A stretch of 64,000 bases of DNA from Microbacteriaceae bacterium (GTDB lineage Bacteria > Actinomycetota > Actinomycetes > Actinomycetales > Microbacteriaceae): the NCBI GenBank assembly GCA_025464975.1, contig JAODMT010000004.1, forward strand, positions 1 to 64,000. The letters run 5' to 3'. This document shows positions 17,331-23,111 of this stretch, piece by piece. Under the pieces are notes generated by a model. It was not told the origin of the DNA. It saw only the letters and a program-made list of their open reading frames with translations, and did no database searches. The position numbers were made by a program, and so were the translations under genes. Every line of letters begins with the position of its first letter. Within the stretch, counting starts at the first letter, position 1.

Positions 17331-18712
17331 GCGATCGGTTCCCTCGCCCGCCCGCGGGGACACTGCTACTCAATCCAGCCGACGAAACCGAGCTTCGGGT
17401 GGTGCCGCACTCGAGCCGTGAAGAAGTCGATGAGGCTGTGGCCCGCGCCGCGGCGGCCCAGCGCATTTGGGCGACACTCGCTCCCGCCGAGCGCGCCGCG
17501 GGACTCCGGCGATTCGCTGCGGCCGTCGAGGGCGACCTCGAGACCCTCGCCGGCCTCGAGGTGCAGAATTCCGGCCACCCCATCACGCAGGCGCGGTGGG
17601 AGGCTGGCCACGTCAGGGACGTTCTCAACTACTACGCGGCGGCGCCCGAACGGCTGCTCGGACGGCAGATTCCGGTGTCCGGCGGAATCGACGTGACCTT
17701 CCTCGAACCGCTCGGCGTCGTCGGGATCATCGTGCCGTGGAACTTTCCGATGACGATTGCGGCGTGGGGCTTCGCGCCGGCGCTCGCCGCAGGCAACGCC
17801 GTCTTACTCAAGCCCGCGGAGTGGACGCCACTCACAGCCATCCGGTTGGGCGAGCTCGCCATCGAGGCGGGCCTTCCCCAGGGTCTCTTCACGGTTCTTC
17901 CCGGCCGCGGCGACGTCGTCGGCGACCGATTCGTGACGAACGCGGGAGTGCGGAAGGTCGTCTTCACCGGGTCGACCGACGTGGGGAAACGCGTCATGGC
18001 CGGTTGCGCCGAGCAGGTGAAGGCGGTGACGCTTGAGCTCGGCGGAAAGTCGGCCAACGTGGTGTTCGCCGATTCCGACCTGGAGAAGGCTGCGGCGACG
18101 GCGCCCTATGCGGTGTTCGAGAACGCCGGTCAGGACTGCTGTGCGAGAAGCCGGATCCTGGTCGAGCGAAGCGCCTACGACCGGTTTCTCGAGCTTCTCG
18201 AGCCTGCAGTCAAGGGCGTGCGGGTTGGCGCCCCGACCGACGAGGCGACCGAGATGGGTCCGCTCGTCTCCGCGGCGCACCTCGAACGGGTCCGCTCCTA
18301 CGTGACCGACGAGTCCCGGGTCGCCTTCCGCGGCAGCGCACCGGATGGTGCGGGGTTCTGGTTCGCGCCGACCGTGCTGTTGCCCGCCTCGCGCTCCGAT
18401 CGAACGGTCACCGACGAAATATTCGGACCGGTCGTGACGGTGCTCCCTTTCGACGACGAGGCTGACGCGATCGCGCTCGCGAATGACAGCATCTACGGGC
18501 TTAGCGGTTCCATTTGGACCCGTGACACCGGCCGTGCGCTTCGGGTGTCCCGGGGAATCGAGAGCGGGAACCTGTCCGTGAACTCACACTCGTCGGTGCG
18601 CTACTCGACGCCGTTCGGTGGGTTCAAACAGAGCGGACTCGGCCGCGAACTTGGCCCAGACGCGGCCGTCGGGTTTACCGAGACCAAGAACGTTTTCATC
18701 AGCACGGACTGA
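17327..18712 (+). CDS. NAD(P)-dependent aldehyde dehydrogenase
   Basis: A 461-residue aldehyde dehydrogenase with general-base Glu in TLELGGKSAN and nucleophile Cys in NAGQDCCARSRI (two adjacent Cys), and IVPWNFPMTIAAWGFAPALAAGN for the cofactor-binding entrance. The track start 17219 reads back into the hydrolase gene; ATG 17327 overlaps its stop by 4 bases. In this operon it should oxidise a gamma-glutamyl-aminoaldehyde to the matching acid, as PuuC or IpuH do. Confidence 0.92.
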   Translation: MSDRFPRPPAGTLLLNPADETELRVVPHSSREEVDEAVARAAAAQRIWATLAPAERAAGLRRFAAAVEGDLETLAGLEVQNSGHPITQARWEAGHVRDVLNYYAAAPERLLGRQIPVSGGIDVTFLEPLGVVGIIVPWNFPMTIAAWGFAPALAAGNAVLLKPAEWTPLTAIRLGELAIEAGLPQGLFTVLPGRGDVVGDRFVTNAGVRKVVFTGSTDVGKRVMAGCAEQVKAVTLELGGKSANVVFADSDLEKAAATAPYAVFENAGQDCCARSRILVERSAYDRFLELLEPAVKGVRVGAPTDEATEMGPLVSAAHLERVRSYVTDESRVAFRGSAPDGAGFWFAPTVLLPASRSDRTVTDEIFGPVVTVLPFDDEADAIALANDSIYGLSGSIWTRDTGRALRVSRGIESGNLSVNSHSSVRYSTPFGGFKQSGLGRELGPDAAVGFTETKNVFISTD

Positions 18713-18748
18713 CACAACTCCACCACCACACGCAGGGAGCGCACCACA

Positions 18749-19537
18749 ATGGCAGTACCGAAGATCGATCTCACCCGGCGTCTCGCCGGAAAGGTGGCCG
18801 TCGTCACCGGCGGAGCGAGCGGCATTGGCCTCGCCACGGCGAAGCGGTTCGCCGCGGAGGGGGCAACGGTGGTGATCGCCGATTTCAACCCCGCCACCGG
18901 TGCCGCCGCGGCGAAGGAGGTCGATGGGCTTTTCGTGCAGGTCGATGTCACCGACGAGGAACAGGTCAACAACCTTTTCGCGGTGACCAACGAGACCTAC
19001 GGCTCGGTAGACATCGCTTTCAACAACGCAGGGATATCGCCGCCCGACGACGATTCGATCGAAACCACTGAACTGCCGGCATGGCAAAACGTGCAGGACG
19101 TCAACCTCAAGTCGGTGTACCTATGCTGCCGTGCCGCGCTCAAGTACATGGTCGCGCAAGGATCCGGATCGATCATCAACACCGCGTCGTTCGTTGCCGT
19201 GCTCGGATCGGCGACGAGTCAGATCTCCTACACGGCGTCGAAGGGCGGGGTGCTCGCGATGAGCCGAGAGCTCGGAGTGCAGTTCGCTCGCCAGGGGATT
19301 CGAGTCAACGCCCTATGCCCCGGACCGGTGAATACCCCATTGCTTCAGGAGCTGTTCGCCAAGGATGAGGAGCGGGCACAGCGCCGCCTCGTGCACATTC
19401 CCACGGGACGGTTCGCGGAGCCGGAGGAGCTTGCGGCGGCCGTCGCCTTCCTCGCGAGCGACGACGCCTCATTCATCACGGCATCCACCTTTCTCGTGGA
19501 CGGCGGAATCAGCGCCGCGTACGTCACGCCGCTCTAA
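18749..19537 (+). CDS. short-chain dehydrogenase/reductase
   Basis: A classical 262-residue SDR with cofactor motif TGGASGIGLATA (near residue 25), NNAG, and active-site YTASKGG. Asp in VVIADFN after beta-2 points to NAD rather than NADP. CAGGGAG lies before ATG 18749. Position after the aldehyde dehydrogenase suggests it oxidises an alcohol to the aldehyde used by that enzyme. No PuuB-type FAD amine oxidase is in the operon, which makes an amino-alcohol rather than a diamine the more economical substrate. Confidence 0.9.
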   Translation: MAVPKIDLTRRLAGKVAVVTGGASGIGLATAKRFAAEGATVVIADFNPATGAAAAKEVDGLFVQVDVTDEEQVNNLFAVTNETYGSVDIAFNNAGISPPDDDSIETTELPAWQNVQDVNLKSVYLCCRAALKYMVAQGSGSIINTASFVAVLGSATSQISYTASKGGVLAMSRELGVQFARQGIRVNALCPGPVNTPLLQELFAKDEERAQRRLVHIPTGRFAEPEELAAAVAFLASDDASFITASTFLVDGGISAAYVTPL

Positions 19538-20286
19538 TGAGTGAGTCGGGAGCGGTCGGGGATCGACCCGACATCGCCGGCGAGGCGTTGTTTCGACCGG
19601 TCCGCGCCGGCAACGCGTTCGAGGAGACCGTCAGCCGTCTCCTTCAGGCGATCAGGTTGGGAATCGTGCCGCCCGGGGAGGCGCTTCCGGCGGAGCGCGA
19701 ACTTGCGGCCCGATTCTCCGTGAGCCGTGACACGGTGCGGGATGCCATCCGCTCGCTCTCGGAGGCCGGATTCGTGGTATCAAAGCGCGGTCGCTACGGC
19801 GGGACCTTCGTAGCGGGCGCAACACCGGGCGCGGCTCGGGCGGTGGACGGAGCCACCAGGTTGCGACCGACGGGCGCCGAGATCGACGACATCCTCGCAA
19901 TTCGGGAGATTCTCGAAGTCGGGGCCGCCCGTGCTGCGGCCAGCAACAGCCTGTCCGCGGAAGATCGCGATCTGCTGTGGGGACGGCTCGGCGAGACGGC
20001 CGCGGCGTCGATCGACGACTATCGGCGGCTGGATTCCCGCCTGCACCTGACGATCGGGGAGCTGGTCAAAGCTCCGTCCCTCGTGCCGTTGCTCGCCGAC
20101 AACCGGATGCGGGTCAACGGCCTGTTAGACGAGATTCCGTTGCTCCAACCGAACATCGAACACTCAAACCAGCAGCACGAAGCGATCGTCATCGCGATTC
20201 TCACCGGAGATGTCGAGCGAGCCGCATCCGCAATGCTCGAACATCTCGAGGGTTCGGCCGCGCTGTTGCGCGCCTTCCTCGGCTAA
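19537..20286 (+). CDS. GntR-family regulator, FCD subgroup
   Basis: A 249-residue regulator with an N-terminal winged helix (PAERELAARFSVSRDTVRDAIRSLSEAGFVVSKRGRYGG) and an all-helical FCD effector domain (EIDDILAIREILEVGAARAAA onwards). The start overlaps the SDR stop by one base (TAATG), so it is the last gene of the operon. It probably represses the operon and the divergent permease, with a pathway intermediate as inducer. I found no convincing palindrome in the 15010-15205 gap. Confidence 0.9.
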   Translation: MSESGAVGDRPDIAGEALFRPVRAGNAFEETVSRLLQAIRLGIVPPGEALPAERELAARFSVSRDTVRDAIRSLSEAGFVVSKRGRYGGTFVAGATPGAARAVDGATRLRPTGAEIDDILAIREILEVGAARAAASNSLSAEDRDLLWGRLGETAAASIDDYRRLDSRLHLTIGELVKAPSLVPLLADNRMRVNGLLDEIPLLQPNIEHSNQQHEAIVIAILTGDVERAASAMLEHLEGSAALLRAFLG

Positions 20287-20319
20287 CAGCGCGCTGATCT
20301 CTGATCTGCTCGACGCGGC

Positions 20320-20982
20320 CTACTTCGCGTCGGGGCTCTTCGGGGTGCGCGAGCGCGTTGTGCTGCGAGCCGGCGGAACGATCGGGAGGGTGGCGGAAGT
20401 ATCACCGGATGCCTTCGTGGTGACCGGCTTGGCTGCGGAGGCGGTGGCGGCGGTCGACCCCGACGCTCGCTTGCTTGCCGATGTGCTGGCGGGAGCCGCG
20501 ACGATCTGGGCGGTCGTGGCGACCGACGAAGCTGCGGGTGGCACGGCAGGAGCGGTAGTCGCGGGAGCGGCGGCGCGGGCGGAAGTCGCCGGAGCGGCGG
20601 TGCGGGCGGAAGTCGCCGGAGCGGCGGTGCGGGCGGAAGTTGCGGGGGCGGAAGTCGCAGGAGCGGAAGCCGCGGGAGCGCCGGTGCGAGCGGATGTCGC
20701 AGGCGCCGCGGGAGCGGTAGTCGCCGGAGCGACGGTGGCAGCGGGAGGCGCGACGGAGGAGGTGGCCGGAGCGGCCGGGCCACCCGGCTTCGGCGGCTCG
20801 TTGCGGGCGACGTAGAGCTGCGCCGCCCGGGTTCCGACGAGGAGGAATCGCACGAGCAGGAAGATCAGCCCGATGCCGACCGCGAGAAGCACCAGCATGA
20901 AGAACGCCCACACGATGAAGCCGAACAAGCCGAGAACCCCGGCGCCGACGCCATCGAATCCTGGGATGAGTGGATTGAAAAT
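20320..20982 (-). CDS. membrane-anchored Ala/Pro/Thr-rich protein, probable ATT start
   Basis: About 220 residues: a short N-terminus (IFNPLIPGFDGVGAG), one or two membrane helices (VLGLFGFIVWAFFMLVLLAVGIGLIFLLVRFLL), then a long disordered segment of repeated SARTAAPAT/PATTAPA units encoded by a 27-bp tandem repeat, ending in a basic tail. The track start at 21126 runs through the upstream gene in another frame. No ATG, GTG or TTG fits; ATT at 20982 is 5 bases after a perfect GAGGAG and 2 bases after the upstream stop codon. It is coupled to the 63-aa gene. The family is unknown; the repeat tail looks extracytoplasmic or linker-like. Confidence 0.6.
   Translation of the reverse strand: MFNPLIPGFDGVGAGVLGLFGFIVWAFFMLVLLAVGIGLIFLLVRFLLVGTRAAQLYVARNEPPKPGGPAAPATSSVAPPAATVAPATTAPAAPATSARTGAPAASAPATSAPATSARTAAPATSARTAAPATSARAAAPATTAPAVPPAASSVATTAQIVAAPASTSASKRASGSTAATASAAKPVTTKASGDTSATLPIVPPARSTTRSRTPKSPDAK
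20570..20680. repeat. 27-bp tandem repeat (3 units) plus two 15-bp units
   Basis: Three adjacent 27-bp units starting GCGG(C/T)GCGGGCGGAAGT at 20570, 20597 and 20624 are followed by 15-bp partial units at 20651 and 20666. On the minus strand they encode nine-residue Ala/Pro/Thr/Arg repeats of the protein above and could vary in copy number. Confidence 0.85.
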
Positions 20983-20984
20983 GG

Positions 20985-21176
20985 TTACTCCTCTAGACGG
21001 GCGGCATCCTGAGATTGCTTGATCACCGTGCCGATTGCTATAGCTACGGTAGCGCCCCAGCTGATCCACATGAGAATCAACCGCCAGTCCCGTGGACCCT
21101 TTCGGGTGGTTTGAAGCGTTCCCCAACCACCGAGCACCGCGCTGATGAGATTACTGCTGAAGATGAATTTGCGCAC
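20985..21176 (-). CDS. small membrane protein, 63 aa
   Basis: A protein with one clear membrane helix (ILMWISWGATVAIAIGTVI) and a possible weak N-terminal one (SSNLISAVLGGWGTLQ). GTG 21176 is preceded by AAAGG. Its last codons GAG GAG TAA contain the ribosome site for the next gene. No family recognised. Confidence 0.6.
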   Translation of the reverse strand: MRKFIFSSNLISAVLGGWGTLQTTRKGPRDWRLILMWISWGATVAIAIGTVIKQSQDAARLEE

Positions 21177-21295
21177 GGTATGCCTTTCGAATCACTGATT
21201 TTCCACGCTACTCCGCCAACATAAGCGAGCGCACCCCGGCTACAGAGCGCACCGCGGCTACAGTGAACTGCCGGACCGGCTACCGAAGGGATGTC

Positions 21296-22453
21296 GTGCG
21301 CACAGCCATATTGGGGGCCGTCCTCCTTCTGGTGGGTGGCCTCGCAATCGCCTTTCGCATCCTGTCGGTCAGTGACGCCCTCGCGATAGCCGACCGGGTG
21401 TGGCCGATCCTGCTCTTCGTGGTGGCCATCACCGTGGTAACCGAACTCGCCGCCGAGGCCGGACTGTTCCGCGTGGTCGCCGAGCGGACCGCCAGCTGGG
21501 GGCGAGGCCGAGCCTGGGTGCTCTGGCTTCTCGTGCTCGGACTCGCCGTCGCTGGCACGATTTTCCTGTCGCTCGACACCACCGCGGTCCTGCTCACCCC
21601 GGTCGTCGTCATCCTGGCCCGCCATGTTGGCCTGTCACCGCTGCCGTTCGCCCTCACGACGGTGTGGATGGCAAACACCGCTTCTCTTCTGCTGCCGGTG
21701 TCGAACCTCACCAATCTGCTGGCCGAACACGAGCTTGCCGGCATCGGCCCCGTGCGGTTCGCTGCCCTCACCGTCGTGCCGGCCGCGCTGTCGATCGCCG
21801 TGCCCGCCGTCATTCTCTTCGTGGTCTACCGCCGCAAACTGCTCGTTCGTTACGAGCCAGCCGAGCGCGAGTCGACCGACGACCGGGTACTTCTCGTCGC
21901 AAGCGGTGTGGTCATTGCCGTGCTCATCCCGCTTCTGGTGTCGGGTCTGCCGGTCTGGATCCCGGCCGTCGCGGGCGCGGCAACGCTCGCGGTGTTCTTC
22001 GCGGTGCGCCGCCGCGCCGTTCTGCGCTTCGGCCTGCTTCCGTGGCAACTCGTACTGTTGGCCGCCGGGCTCTTTCTCGTGGTCGAGGCCGCACACTCCC
22101 TCGGCCTCGGCTCGGCCCTCGCCGCCGTCTCCGGCACCGGTCACGGTCTTCCCGACCTCCTCCGCCTCGCCGGAGTCGGCGCCGCCGGAGCGAACGCCAT
22201 CGACAATCTTCCCGCCTACCTCGCGCTCGAACCGGTCGCCGGAGACCCGACCCGCCTCGTCGCTCTCCTCATCGGGGTGAATGTCGGACCGCTCATCACC
22301 CCGTGGGCCTCACTCGCCACGCTGCTCTGGCATGAGCGACTCACGGCCCTCGACGTGCGAATCTCGTGGGGTCGGTACGCGTTGCTTGGCCTGATCGCCG
22401 CTCCGGCCACGGTTGTCGTGGCGACGATCGGCCTCGCGTATACAGTGCGCTGA
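21296..22453 (+). CDS. SLC13/ArsB-type membrane transporter
   Basis: A 385-residue polytopic protein with about ten membrane segments. Paired stretches FLSLDTTAVLLTPVVVILA...ANTASLLLPVSNLTNLL and GANAIDNLPAYLAL...GVNVGPLITPWASLATLLW are the two re-entrant hairpin regions of the ion transporter superfamily (ArsB, NhaD, SLC13). GTG 21296 (AAGGGA upstream) replaces the track start 21263. ArsB-like arsenite export is possible, but no ars genes are near, so anion or metabolite exchange is equally plausible. Confidence 0.82.
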   Translation: MRTAILGAVLLLVGGLAIAFRILSVSDALAIADRVWPILLFVVAITVVTELAAEAGLFRVVAERTASWGRGRAWVLWLLVLGLAVAGTIFLSLDTTAVLLTPVVVILARHVGLSPLPFALTTVWMANTASLLLPVSNLTNLLAEHELAGIGPVRFAALTVVPAALSIAVPAVILFVVYRRKLLVRYEPAERESTDDRVLLVASGVVIAVLIPLLVSGLPVWIPAVAGAATLAVFFAVRRRAVLRFGLLPWQLVLLAAGLFLVVEAAHSLGLGSALAAVSGTGHGLPDLLRLAGVGAAGANAIDNLPAYLALEPVAGDPTRLVALLIGVNVGPLITPWASLATLLWHERLTALDVRISWGRYALLGLIAAPATVVVATIGLAYTVR

Positions 22454-22488
22454 CGCCCCCGACACGAAGCTGTCAATCAACTGCCAAA

Positions 22489-22523
22489 CTGACCGATCGG
22501 TCAGATGCTGTCCCATCGGTCAG
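22489..22523. promoter_or_regulatory. twin TetR operators
   Basis: A perfect 16-bp palindrome CTGACCGATCGGTCAG (22489-22504) is followed by a second copy with two mismatches, CTGTCCCATCGGTCAG (22508-22523). Centres are 19 bp apart. The GACCGATCGGTC core is a known TetR-family operator type. The sites cover the -35 region of the TetR gene, so autorepression is likely. Confidence 0.75.
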
Positions 22524-22524
22524 C

Positions 22525-22530
22525 TAGCGT
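22525..22530 (+). promoter_or_regulatory. -10 element of a leaderless TetR transcript
   Basis: TAGCGT lies seven bases before ATG 22538, the spacing expected when transcription starts at the start codon. It immediately follows the second operator. Confidence 0.5.
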
Positions 22531-22537
22531 CGGATGC

Positions 22538-23110
22538 ATGTCCACTTCGTCAGACGACTTGCGCTCGATCGCGCTTGCCGAGTTCGCGACCGCCGGGTAT
22601 TCCGCGACCTCGCTTCACCGCATCGCCGACCTCGCCGGGTTGTCCAAGTCAAGCGTGCTGTACCACTACTCGTCGAAGGAGACGCTGCTCGAGGCCACCA
22701 TCGCCCCGGCGCTCGACCGCATGGAGCAGATCCTCGACGCCCTCGAGGCGCGGACGCTGAGCCCCGAGGGACGCACCGCCTTCCTCGCCGAGTTCGTCGA
22801 CTTCATCCTGCAGTACCGGCTCGAGGTGAACATGTTCATCAATCAGGGGCCGTCGCTCGTCGACGTGCCGGTGATCGACCGGGCCAATGACCTCGTGGTG
22901 AGGCTCTCGGAGTACTTCGCCGCGAACACCGGTTCAGTGGAGGAGAAGATGCGCTTCGGAATCGCCCTCGGCGGTGCGGCGTACATGCTCTGCAGAGCGG
23001 ATTCACTCAACTTCGAAAGCGCACCGATCGAGCAGACACGGGTTGCTCTCGTGAACATCCTCACCGAGCTTCTCGCGCCGGTCGACCCGATTACCACGAA
23101 CAGGATCTGA
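22538..23110 (+). CDS. TetR-family transcriptional regulator
   Basis: A 190-residue regulator with helix-turn-helix FATAGYSATSLHRIADLAGLSKSSVLYHYSSKETLLEATI and a helical ligand domain. ATG 22538 is chosen over 22505 since the longer form would run through the operator. The MMPL gene starts one base after its stop, so it heads the unit TetR-MMPL-YhgE. Probable role: sensing a lipophilic or toxic compound and derepressing the transport genes. Confidence 0.9.
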   Translation: MSTSSDDLRSIALAEFATAGYSATSLHRIADLAGLSKSSVLYHYSSKETLLEATIAPALDRMEQILDALEARTLSPEGRTAFLAEFVDFILQYRLEVNMFINQGPSLVDVPVIDRANDLVVRLSEYFAANTGSVEEKMRFGIALGGAAYMLCRADSLNFESAPIEQTRVALVNILTELLAPVDPITTNRI

Positions 23111-23111
23111 C

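Noticed and set aside
20210-20815. 201-aa plus-strand ORF rich in Ala/Val/Gly repeats
   Set aside because: It reads the 27-bp repeat array on the wrong strand; the minus-strand frame has a membrane helix and ribosome site.
21226-21265. Short direct repeat GAGCGCACC...CGGCTACA upstream of the SLC13-type gene
   Set aside because: Two adjacent copies of about 17 bp only, one with an indel; too little to call an element or operator.
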